In this document: in pieces, positions 1 to 5,491 of the stretch | Layout: the number at the start of each line of letters is the position of its first letter | Position numbering within the stretch: position 1 is the first letter of the stretch | Source of the DNA: an uncultured Clostridia bacterium | GTDB lineage: Bacteria; Bacillota; Clostridia; TANB77; CAG-508 | Length of the DNA stretch: 9,130 bases | Reading direction: 5' to 3' | Assembly: GCA_944386315.1 (NCBI GenBank) | Contig: CALXAS010000058.1 | Location: 1-9,130 of the forward strand | The notes under the pieces: generated by a model | What the model was told of the DNA's origin: nothing | The model's input: the letters and a program-made list of their open reading frames with translations, nothing else | Database searches by the model: none | Program-made: the position numbers and the translations under genes

Positions 1-30
1 TAACTTCATGTCGTTAAGTTTTTTAATCAT
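1..30 (-). CDS. possible 5' end of a gene leaving the window
   Basis: Reading leftwards from an ATG at 30, ten codons stay open to the edge (MIKKLNDMKL). A short basic/amphipathic start like this resembles the N-terminus of many methyl-accepting chemotaxis proteins, but ten residues cannot establish that. The upstream stretch has no good Shine-Dalgarno (only AAGTAAGAC), which weakens the call. It is the same strand as the upstream amidohydrolase, with about 78 bp between them. Confidence 0.25.
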   Translation of the reverse strand, partial: MIKKLNDMKL

Positions 31-108
31 TTTTTAGTCTTACTTACTCAACAGTTTTAAACTAACGAAAAAATTCAATATTTTTGTAATACGATTGTAA
101 TATTTTGT

Positions 109-1656
109 TTATATAACTTCTATTACCTTTATATTTCTAATCTCTTCTTTTGGTACTTTTAAAGGATTTTTATCTAATAATACAAAATCTGCTTTTTTTC
201 CTTCTCTAATACTGCCTTTTTCTTCTTCTTCAAAATAGGAATAAGCTACCCAAATAGTTACTGCCTTTAATGCTTCGTATACACTAATTTGCTCTTCTTT
301 TCCCAATAATACTCCATTTTTGGTTGTCCTATTTACAGCACACCAAATCGTTTCTAACATATTCGGAGGTAAAACAGGTGAATCTTGATGAAAAGTATAA
401 ATAATCCCTAGCTCTTCTGCACTTTTAGCAGGACTAATGGAACTTGCTCTATCTTCTCCCAAATTTTTCAAGTGAATATCTCCCCAATAATACACGTGCG
501 CTATAAAGAAAGATGGAATCATTCCTATTTTTTTCATCTCTTCTAGTTGGTCTTTTCTTACTGTTTGTGCATGTATCATAACGGGCCTTATTTTCTTTAG
601 TTTTTCTATTGGTTGTTTTTGGCAAGCTTGTATATATTGCTCTGCTGCTGCATCTCCATTGCAATGCGCCAATAGTTGTCTTTCTTCTTCCACTGCTTTG
701 TGAACAGCATTTTCTACTTCTTCATTTGTTTTTGTAGGATTCCCTCTATAATTTTCCTCTCCTTCGTATGGCTTTGTCATCCATGCAGTTTTTCCCTGTG
801 GAGAACCATCCAAAATCATCTTATATCCTCCTATTTTTAGATGATTTTTGTACGTTTTTAAGTACTCTTTGTTTTCTTCTATAATAGATGCATGAGCAGT
901 GTCTATATAACTTACCACATCTACTTTCCACTTTTTTTCTTCTGCCATTTGTTTTAATAAGGGAAACTCTTTCTTGCTAGTAAGTCCATCTTGCACCGTT
1001 TTAATGCCATAACTTCTATAAATATTCTGTGCTTTATCTAATAATTCTAAGAATTTTTCTTGGCTAATGGCTTCTATATATTTTGTGTTTTCTATAAAAG
1101 CGGTTTCTTCTAAATATCCATTTAATTTTCCATTTTCTTTTCCATATCTTCCCCCCTCTGGAGCCATACTATCTTCTGTAATTTGCATCATTTCTAACGC
1201 TTTTGTGTTGGCCACTCCCATATGCCCAGAAATGTGGGTGATGAGTAGTGGCTTTTCTTCGCATATGCTATCTAACTCCCATCTAGTAGGATGTCTTTTT
1301 TCTTTTAAAAAGTTTTGGTCATACCCCACTCCGATTATCCATTTTTCTTGTTTTCTTTCTTCTTTTCCTAGTTTTAACTTTTCTAATATTTCTACTATCG
1401 ACTTGCAATCTGTTAAAGATATATAACTAAGAGATTGTGCAAAAGCACTAATATGGCTATGAGCATCTATAAAGGCAGGAAGCATGGTTTTACCTTTTAA
1501 ATCTATTTCTTTCGTATCTCTTTTTACAAAAGTTTTTACTTCTTCTAAACTTCCTACCTTTTGAATTCTGCCATTTTCTACGAAAACCGCTTCTACTTGT
1601 TCTCCTTCCTTTTCCATTGTGATGATTTCTCCATTGTAATATAATTCACTTGACAT
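109..1656 (-). CDS. YtcJ-like metal-dependent amidohydrolase (Amidohydro_3)
   Basis: A 515-residue cytoplasmic hydrolase of the amidohydrolase superfamily, YtcJ/Amidohydro_3 type, a group acting on C-N bonds of mostly unknown substrates. The metal site is complete by eye. Counting from the chosen start, DAHSH gives His66 and His68 in the first strand of the barrel, AHCNGD gives His331, IHAQT gives His362, and FHQDSP gives the catalytic Asp425. The YKMILDGSPQGKTAW stretch and the C-terminal GSIREGKKADFVLLD segment, which completes the small beta-sandwich, are family hallmarks. Length is normal for YtcJ. I chose the ATG at 1656 because AAAGGAAG lies about 9 nt upstream; an in-frame ATG at 1701 would add 15 residues but has no ribosome binding site. 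The substrate cannot be told from sequence. It sits downstream of the MurT/GatD operon terminator, so it is probably transcribed separately. Confidence 0.9.
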   Translation of the reverse strand: MSSELYYNGEIITMEKEGEQVEAVFVENGRIQKVGSLEEVKTFVKRDTKEIDLKGKTMLPAFIDAHSHISAFAQSLSYISLTDCKSIVEILEKLKLGKEERKQEKWIIGVGYDQNFLKEKRHPTRWELDSICEEKPLLITHISGHMGVANTKALEMMQITEDSMAPEGGRYGKENGKLNGYLEETAFIENTKYIEAISQEKFLELLDKAQNIYRSYGIKTVQDGLTSKKEFPLLKQMAEEKKWKVDVVSYIDTAHASIIEENKEYLKTYKNHLKIGGYKMILDGSPQGKTAWMTKPYEGEENYRGNPTKTNEEVENAVHKAVEEERQLLAHCNGDAAAEQYIQACQKQPIEKLKKIRPVMIHAQTVRKDQLEEMKKIGMIPSFFIAHVYYWGDIHLKNLGEDRASSISPAKSAEELGIIYTFHQDSPVLPPNMLETIWCAVNRTTKNGVLLGKEEQISVYEALKAVTIWVAYSYFEEEEKGSIREGKKADFVLLDKNPLKVPKEEIRNIKVIEVI

Positions 1657-1701
1657 TTTCTCTTCTTCCTTTCTAATGATAGCATTGCCATTTTTATTCA
1701 T

Positions 1702-1710
1702 TTTATAACA
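1702..1710 (-). promoter_or_regulatory. possible extended -10 for the amidohydrolase
   Basis: On the minus strand TGTTATAAA is a TGn-extended -10-like element about 46 nt before the chosen start codon and directly after the upstream terminator. No convincing -35 box lies 17 bp further upstream, so this is tentative. The gene may instead depend on leakage through the terminator. Confidence 0.3.
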
Positions 1711-1711
1711 G

Positions 1712-1745
1712 AAAAAAGCAGTAGTTTGGATACTGCTTCTTTTTT
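1712..1745 (-). terminator. intrinsic terminator of the murT-gatD-like operon
   Basis: A perfect 8-bp stem, AAGCAGTA (1716-1723) with TACTGCTT (1731-1738), encloses a 7-nt loop. On the minus strand it is followed by a run of T's (the A run at 1712-1717), and it begins within a few bases of the GatD-like stop codon. The T run on the plus side (1740-1745) would also let it work in the other direction. Confidence 0.85.
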
Positions 1746-2445
1746 AATTAATTTCTTTTAATCTTTGCTTATAGGCATCCATTGTCTCCTGTGCAAAGGC
1801 TAAATAAGGACTTTCTATGCCCATCATTTGCATTATTTTTTTCGATAATAGAGGATTTAATATTAAAATAGGGCCTATTACATAAGTACCTATAAAATGA
1901 TGATAGTAGATTCCTTCTAAATCGCTTTTTGGATTCATCCCTATTCCATGTTCTACTTTTGCAAAATAGCAATCTTCATTTTTTCCATAGCTCATGCTAA
2001 ATTGACTCTTAAAGCCAACTATTTCTATATCTTCAAATACCCCCTTAAACAAGCTATTATGACGGTTCATCATATCTCTTTTGCTATGAATTGGAAAAAT
2101 ACCTAAAGCTTCTATTTTACTTCCATCTTCGTTTTCGATATATTCTCCCATTACTTCTAAAGCATTTCCTGTAAATAGAAATACTACATTTTCTTCTATT
2201 TTTTGTTTGATTAGTTCTACATATGGCTTTAATTTTTCAATTACTTTTTCTTGTCTACTTTCTGTCATTGGTCCTAAATAGATAAGGTCTACTTTTTCTT
2301 TTACAAATGTCATTTCTTCATCAAACCTAGTCTCTATAAACTCTGCTTTTGGCATACATTTTCTTAAATATCTCATATTGCTACTATCTCCCGCTAAATT
2401 GCAGAATTCTGGGAATAATATTTCTATTTTCTTATCTTCTCCCAT
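1744..2445 (-). CDS. GatD-like (CobB/CobQ-type) amidotransferase subunit, catalytic residues apparently lost
   Basis: A 233-residue protein that takes the place of GatD, the glutaminase partner of MurT in amidating the D-Glu of lipid II. The order murT then gatD, the 8-bp gap and the length (S. aureus GatD is about 243 residues) all fit. The class I amidotransferase fold shows in the N-terminal GDSSNMRYL segment (compare GDxGN in GatD), the nucleophile-elbow region FTGNALEVMG at 91-100, and GTYVIGPILILNP at 186-198. Seen directly: the elbow, normally CGGYQxLG, has Gly93 where the Cys belongs, and the normal TYxHGP has Ile190 where the His belongs. The only cysteines are 15, 30 and 159. It therefore probably cannot hydrolyse glutamine in the usual way; it could be a structural partner, ammonia-dependent, or repurposed. 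The start has a Shine-Dalgarno-like GGAAGTAGGATAGG just upstream, overlapping the end of the murT-like gene. Confidence 0.8.
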   Translation of the reverse strand: MGEDKKIEILFPEFCNLAGDSSNMRYLRKCMPKAEFIETRFDEEMTFVKEKVDLIYLGPMTESRQEKVIEKLKPYVELIKQKIEENVVFLFTGNALEVMGEYIENEDGSKIEALGIFPIHSKRDMMNRHNSLFKGVFEDIEIVGFKSQFSMSYGKNEDCYFAKVEHGIGMNPKSDLEGIYYHHFIGTYVIGPILILNPLLSKKIMQMMGIESPYLAFAQETMDAYKQRLKEIN

Positions 2446-2453
2446 AGCCTATC

Positions 2454-3833
2454 CTACTTCCTTTCCTTTTCTATCTTTTCTCTTACTTGTTCTTTAATCT
2501 TATCTCTTAGTTCTGTAGAATGTAAATCATGCAAAATAAATACTTTATCAATTCCATCTAAGTTCAAATCTTGTACTAGTTCTAATTCTTTTCTTTTTGC
2601 TACAATTTTATCCTTATCTACATCTGCAATTTCTAACCTTACTAATCCATCTAAGTACCTTGCTCCTGCCATTAAAATCTGCTTAATACTATCATCATTT
2701 AAAAATTCGTAATCTGTATCATATTGCCATGCCGTATTTTCAGAGCTTGTAGCTGCGTCATGTAGGTTATCTAATATCATAATAACCGCTTTATTGCCCG
2801 GCTGTTTTCTTACATAATCAAATACTCTAGAGCAAGCAATTGGATTTAATCCTTTTGCTAAGTGGGTAACCACTTTGATTCCATTTATCATTTCTTCACT
2901 ATATCTGGTATCTACAATTTTTTGCCCTTCTAAGCCTTTATCGATTTGCTCTTTAGAAAGTCCCATCTCTTTTAGTACGCTAATTACTGCAAGGACATTA
3001 TAAATATTAATAATATTGTCATTTAAAATAGGATAAGTTTCTTCTGTATCTTTTTGTTTTAGAAGCATTGTTCCTTTTTCAAAATCAATTTTTGTTACTT
3101 CATAGTCTATGGAAGGAGAGCAAAAACCACATTTACTACAATGCGCTCGTCCAATATGGTTATATCTTACAAAATCCCATTCTAGTTTGCTACTGCAATT
3201 AGGACAGACACTAATATCTTGCACAATATTATGGCAAGTATCCTCATCAGTTTCTAATCTATCTATTCCAAAATAAACTCTTTCATTTTCTTTTGCTAAA
3301 TTACTTACTAATAAATCGTCTCCATTTAAAATTAGCTTTGTCTCTTTTGGTATAGACTTGTCTAAAATGTTAAAGATAAATTCTGTATGTGCATTTCTCT
3401 TTAGAGAATCACGAAATAAATTCGTACATAACAAAAAGGTAGGTTGCATGTAAGGGTATATTTTTACAGCACTTCTTTCATCTAATTCAAATACTGCTAT
3501 TTCTCTTTTTTGTCTTCCCTTGCTATCTGCTGTTTCTATCAAACTAGATGCTACACCAGAATTCACATTAGATCCTAAATGATTATCTATTAATTCATAG
3601 CCGTTTCTCCTTAAAGCTTCTTCTAATAAATTGCATACGGTTGTTTTTCCATTTGTTCCTGTTACCCCTATAATAGTTTTAGGTTTATCTATTCTTCCTA
3701 AGAAATCGGGACATATGGTAATAGCTAGCTTTCCTGGAAAATAGCTTGCATTTCTTCTTAATACTTTTAATGCCCATCTTGCAAGTTTAGCAAGATAGAA
3801 TGCTACGTAAAATCTAAGATTTTTTTTCATCAC
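2454..3833 (-). CDS. murT: MurT-like Mur ligase (divergent lipid II amidotransferase ligase subunit)
   Basis: A 459-residue ATP-dependent ligase of the MurT family, which with GatD converts the D-Glu of the lipid II stem peptide to D-isoglutamine at the cytoplasmic membrane face. It has an N-terminal hydrophobic/basic helix, the Mur P-loop GVTGTNGKTT at 56-65, the acidic FELDE near 115, NLFRDSLKR (compare NxFRDQxDR) near 138-146, and a zinc ribbon with Cys210, Cys213, Cys232, Cys235 and an extra Cys238, which marks MurT among Mur ligases. The C-terminal DUF1727 region is divergent: the usual KNPAG motif reads KGLNP, and the usual DG-x-D-x-SW motif reads as a segment ending NTAW at 366-369, putting Asn where the Asp thought to complete the GatD triad lies. 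The start is GTG at 3833, 7 nt after AGAAGG; ATG at 3830 is an alternative. First gene of the operon, with its own promoter at 3867-3895. Confidence 0.85.
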   Translation of the reverse strand: MMKKNLRFYVAFYLAKLARWALKVLRRNASYFPGKLAITICPDFLGRIDKPKTIIGVTGTNGKTTVCNLLEEALRRNGYELIDNHLGSNVNSGVASSLIETADSKGRQKREIAVFELDERSAVKIYPYMQPTFLLCTNLFRDSLKRNAHTEFIFNILDKSIPKETKLILNGDDLLVSNLAKENERVYFGIDRLETDEDTCHNIVQDISVCPNCSSKLEWDFVRYNHIGRAHCSKCGFCSPSIDYEVTKIDFEKGTMLLKQKDTEETYPILNDNIINIYNVLAVISVLKEMGLSKEQIDKGLEGQKIVDTRYSEEMINGIKVVTHLAKGLNPIACSRVFDYVRKQPGNKAVIMILDNLHDAATSSENTAWQYDTDYEFLNDDSIKQILMAGARYLDGLVRLEIADVDKDKIVAKRKELELVQDLNLDGIDKVFILHDLHSTELRDKIKEQVREKIEKERK

Positions 3834-3866
3834 ATTTTAACCTTCTCTCTTCTTAATTTCCTGTCT

Positions 3867-3895
3867 ATTTTACCTTTATTTTTTACATTTAGCAA
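3867..3895 (-). promoter_or_regulatory. sigma-A promoter for the murT-gatD-like operon
   Basis: On the minus strand TTGCTA (3890-3895), a 17-bp spacer and TAAAAT (3867-3872) match the sigma-A consensus at 4/6 and 5/6. Transcription would start near 3860, giving a leader of about 27 nt that contains the AGAAGG ribosome binding site. Confidence 0.65.
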
Positions 3896-3925
3896 TATGT
3901 TTCTAGGAAAATTTTCGTTTTTTTG

Positions 3926-3939
3926 CTCTTATATAAGAG
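3926..3939. promoter_or_regulatory. 14-bp perfect palindrome in the divergent intergenic region
   Basis: CTCTTATATAAGAG reads identically on both strands. It lies between the promoter of the MurT-like operon and the deacetylase start codon, where a promoter for the deacetylase is expected (CATAAT at 3944-3949 is a possible -10; no strong -35 is seen). A shorter palindrome, GAAAATTTTC at 3907-3916, lies close by. It could be an operator; no known repressor site is matched. Confidence 0.4.
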
Positions 3940-3991
3940 GAGGCATAATCCTAAAATTTTTACATATATTTTTTCATAGGAGTATTTTGCT

Positions 3992-4798
3992 ATGAATATT
4001 TATTGGATTACCAAAAAACAAATTTTATTTTTCTTTGCTATCTTCTTTTTTCTTTGTGTGGGAATCAGTATTTGTTTTTTTATTTTTGCTGAGGAAAAAC
4101 CTAGCTTTAAAAGTACTTCTAGTATTTCCTTAGAAGATACCCAGTCTAAAATAGATGCACTCTACACAAATCCAGAAAAAGTGGCTTACCTTACCTTTGA
4201 TGATGGCCCCACAAAAGTAGCTACTCCTATCATTTTAGATATTTTAAAAGAAGAAAAAGTTTTTGCTACTTTTTTTGTAATTGGCTCTCGTGTAGAAGAA
4301 TTTCCAAACATTGTAAAGCGTACCTATGAAGAAGGACATTTTATTGCTAACCATAGCTATTCCCACCAAAATACAAAATTATATCAAAGTAAAACCTCTT
4401 TTTTAAACGAAATTCAAAAAACAGACGAAGCCATAGCCAAAGCCTTGGGTTTGCCCTCTTATCAATCTCATCTGTTTCGTTTTCCTAATGGCTCTCATAC
4501 TTCCGAGTATGCAGTAGCCAAGAAAAATGCTAAATTATATTTAAAGGAAATCGGTTATTACTATGTAGATTGGAATGCCCTGAATAATGACTCTATGCAA
4601 AAATATTCTTCCTCCGAATTATTACAAAATTTAAAAAATAGTTGTAAAGGCAAAAATACCCTTGTCATTTTAATGCATGATACTGTAGATGTTAGTAAAT
4701 CTTATACTGCTTTGCAGGAATCTATTCAATTTTTAAAGCAAGAAGGGTATTCTTTTGCCACTTTTTCCTCCTTTTTTTCAGATAATTCATCCTTTTAA
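3992..4798 (+). CDS. membrane-anchored polysaccharide deacetylase (NodB/CE4 family)
   Basis: A 268-residue CE4 deacetylase that removes N- or O-acetyl groups from a cell-wall polymer, probably peptidoglycan, outside the membrane. Residues 10-33 are a single hydrophobic signal anchor (LFFFAIFFFLCVGISICFFIF) after a basic N-terminus, followed by a polar linker and the NodB domain from about 64. The catalytic set is complete: TFDDGP at 68-73 (Asp70 base, Asp71 metal), NHSYSH with His121 and His125 for the metal, RFPNGS at 163-168, VDWNALNND with Trp194, and LMHDT with His229. AGGAG lies 9 nt before the ATG. It is divergent from the MurT-like operon, which also acts on peptidoglycan precursors. 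A terminator follows directly. The exact substrate (GlcNAc or MurNAc; PgdA-like or PdaA-like) cannot be decided by eye. Confidence 0.92.
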   Translation: MNIYWITKKQILFFFAIFFFLCVGISICFFIFAEEKPSFKSTSSISLEDTQSKIDALYTNPEKVAYLTFDDGPTKVATPIILDILKEEKVFATFFVIGSRVEEFPNIVKRTYEEGHFIANHSYSHQNTKLYQSKTSFLNEIQKTDEAIAKALGLPSYQSHLFRFPNGSHTSEYAVAKKNAKLYLKEIGYYYVDWNALNNDSMQKYSSSELLQNLKNSCKGKNTLVILMHDTVDVSKSYTALQESIQFLKQEGYSFATFSSFFSDNSSF

Positions 4799-4807
4799 AT
4801 AGAGGCA

Positions 4808-4852
4808 AAAGAGAGAGAAAATTCTGATTGATTTTCCCCCTCTTTTTTCTTT
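4808..4852 (+). terminator. terminator between the convergent deacetylase and 78-residue gene
   Basis: The arms at 4808-4822 and 4831-4845 pair over 15 positions with two A-C mismatches around an 8-nt loop, and are followed on the plus strand by CTTTTTTCTTT. It starts about 10 nt after the deacetylase stop. On the minus strand the downstream T run is shorter (TCTTTTG), so it may also end the convergent 78-codon gene, but less well. Confidence 0.75.
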
Positions 4853-5087
4853 AGTTTATTTTTCCTTCTATCTTACATAAAGCCTCTTCTATTCGGCTAA
4901 TTCTTCTTTCGAATATTTGGTTCACCATGTCTATAATTTCATCATGCTCTTGCATTTTCATTAGTTTTTTCATTGTTACCGTATGATGGTTTTGGAACAT
5001 ACTTACTATGGTAATTTGATTATTTTCTATTTCATTTAATAGTTCATATATTAGTTCGAAACGGTTTGGATTTCCTTGTTCTTCCAT
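4851..5087 (-). CDS. small helical protein of unknown function (78 aa)
   Basis: I do not recognise this family. The 78-residue product is soluble-looking and likely almost all alpha-helical, with charged amphipathic stretches at about 9-30 (FELIYELLNEIENNQ) and 45-78 (HDEIIDMVNQIFERRISRIEE), and a Met/His-rich middle (MFQNHHTVTMKKLMKMQEH). It has no signal peptide, membrane segment or cysteine pair, and no Spo0E-type SQxLD motif. That it is a real gene is supported by an excellent ribosome binding site (GGGGAGGAG, about 8 nt before the ATG) and a near-consensus promoter at 5124-5152. It stands alone, convergent with the deacetylase and divergent from the toxin-like locus. A link to that locus, for example as a regulator, is possible but unproven; no DNA-binding motif is evident. 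Confidence 0.75.
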   Translation of the reverse strand: MEEQGNPNRFELIYELLNEIENNQITIVSMFQNHHTVTMKKLMKMQEHDEIIDMVNQIFERRISRIEEALCKIEGKIN

Positions 5088-5123
5088 CTTATCACTCCTC
5101 CCCTATTCCGTATTATGTATCTT

Positions 5124-5152
5124 ATTGTAACATAGGTAGAAAGAATAGTCAA
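5124..5152 (-). promoter_or_regulatory. strong sigma-A promoter for the 78-residue gene
   Basis: On the minus strand TTGACT (5147-5152), a 17-bp spacer and TACAAT (5124-5129) each match the consensus at 5/6, and TG one base before the -10 gives an extended -10 (TGTTACAAT). The start point would be near 5117, about 30 nt before the ATG. Confidence 0.85.
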
Positions 5153-5198
5153 TAAAAATACAAATTTTTGTTTGTTTTTTTATTTTTTACATAAATTG

Positions 5199-5216
5199 TT
5201 TACAATATATTGTAAA
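5199..5216. promoter_or_regulatory. 18-bp perfect palindrome over the -35 of the toxin-like mRNA promoter
   Basis: TTTACAATATATTGTAAA is identical on both strands. Its right half contains the TTGTAA box (5210-5215) used as -35 by the plus-strand promoter. A dimeric regulator bound here would cover the polymerase site and lies about 50 bp from the divergent promoter at 5124-5152. No known operator is recognised. Confidence 0.5.
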
Positions 5217-5238
5217 ATATTAGGAAATACTATATAAT
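5210..5238 (+). promoter_or_regulatory. promoter of the toxin-like mRNA
   Basis: TTGTAA (5210-5215, 4/6), a 17-bp spacer and a perfect TATAAT (5233-5238) point to a start near 5245. The transcript would then run to the terminator at 5398-5426, about 180 nt. Confidence 0.75.
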
Positions 5239-5245
5239 AAGTGCA

Positions 5246-5277
5246 TCCTTTTCGTAAAGGAAATCTTTAGGAAAGGA
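5246..5277 (+). promoter_or_regulatory. 5' leader able to sequester the toxin Shine-Dalgarno
   Basis: The first bases of the predicted mRNA, TCCTTTTC (5246-5253), can pair with either of two downstream copies of AAAGGA. One choice gives a local hairpin with 5256-5261 (6 bp, loop TCGT). The other gives an 8-pair helix (one G-U) with GGAAAGGA at 5270-5277, which would bury the Shine-Dalgarno AAAGGAGGT. Mutually exclusive leader folds of this kind are known from type I toxin mRNAs; here this is inferred from complementarity only. Confidence 0.5.
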
Positions 5278-5278
5278 G

Positions 5279-5305
5279 GTGTTGTTGAGAAATGACCAGT
5301 TTTAT
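5279..5305 (+). repeat. direct repeat, copy 1 (toxin leader and start codon)
   Basis: This copy covers the end of the Shine-Dalgarno, the leader and the first codons of the 31-codon ORF. It shares GTGTTGTT (5279-5286) and ATGACCAGTTT (5292-5302) exactly with copy 2 at 5467-5491, separated by AG plus a few unmatched bases. Confidence 0.85.
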
Positions 5306-5387
5306 GCTTATATGGATTCTGCTTCAGAAAATTGAAAAATTGGAAGAAGAATTGAATACATATAAAAACAACACAGATAAAAACTGA
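5292..5387 (+). CDS. 31-residue hydrophobic/charged peptide, candidate type I toxin
   Basis: The ORF encodes 31 residues. It starts MTSFMLIWILLQKIEKLEEE, with a short strongly hydrophobic segment at about 4-11, then a charged helix and a polar Lys/Asn-rich tail. The size is close to Fst (33 residues), but the sequence is not Fst, TxpA/BsrG or another toxin I know, and the apolar stretch is short for a full membrane span. Support for translation: AAAGGAGGT at 5272-5280, an ATG 11-12 nt further on, an in-frame TGA two codons upstream that fixes this start, a promoter at 5210-5238 and a terminator just after the stop. A TTG at 5285 in another frame has tighter spacing but gives only 16 codons. 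The small RNA at 5434-5502 is complementary to its start region, so translation is probably repressed. It could instead be a leader or regulatory peptide. Confidence 0.6.
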   Translation: MTSFMLIWILLQKIEKLEEELNTYKNNTDKN

Positions 5388-5397
5388 TGTATCAGTT

Positions 5398-5426
5398 CAG
5401 AGCAGTTCTTCACCTGCTCTGTTTTT
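5398..5426 (+). terminator. terminator of the toxin-like mRNA
   Basis: CAGAGCAG (5398-5405) pairs perfectly with CTGCTCTG (5414-5421) around the loop TTCTTCAC and is followed by TTTTT. A second small inverted repeat, AACTGAT/ATCAGTT (5382-5397), spans the stop codon directly upstream. The loop is complementary over 7 nt to the loop of the antisense RNA's terminator. Confidence 0.9.
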
Positions 5427-5433
5427 GAGACAT

Positions 5434-5465
5434 AAAAAAAGATATGTGTCTTCACTCACATATCT
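5434..5465 (-). terminator. terminator of the antisense RNA
   Basis: On the minus strand AGATATGTG (5457-5465) pairs perfectly over 9 bp with CACATATCT (5440-5448) around an 8-nt loop and runs into TTTTTTT. No terminator is visible between the mnmA stop (5578) and this one, so it may also end mnmA transcripts. Confidence 0.9.
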
Positions 5466-5466
5466 A

Positions 5467-5491
5467 GTGTTGTTTAGATGACCAGTTTCAT
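5467..5491 (+). repeat. direct repeat, copy 2 (template of the antisense RNA 5' half)
   Basis: The plus strand repeats GTGTTGTT (5467-5474) and ATGACCAGTTT (5478-5488) from copy 1, so the minus-strand RNA carries their complement. Read on the plus strand it even restarts MTSF before a stop at 5508-5510, which suggests the antisense gene arose from a duplicated start of the toxin-like gene. Confidence 0.85.

Noticed and set aside
55..118. Terminator or operator from the repeated TTGTAATA units (about 82-103) after the amidohydrolase.
   Set aside because: The units are short direct repeats in AT-rich DNA with no stable hairpin followed by T's; nothing firm can be said.
449..1426. Long open frames inside the amidohydrolase (449-664 minus; 1067-1426 plus).
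   Set aside because: They overlap a clearly conserved gene, have no ribosome binding sites or family motifs, and reflect its AT-rich codon pattern.
1657..1701. Longer start for the amidohydrolase (ATG at 1701, adding 15 residues).
   Set aside because: There is no ribosome binding site before it, the added residues are not family-like, and AAAGGAAG fits the ATG at 1656. The extra stretch also abuts the upstream terminator.
5285..5335. Alternative 16-codon ORF from TTG at 5285 (or GTG at 5279) overlapping the candidate toxin in another frame.
   Set aside because: Spacing to the Shine-Dalgarno is tighter, but the product is very short and polar and the starts are weak. The repeat with copy 2 is centred on the ATG at 5292, favouring that start.
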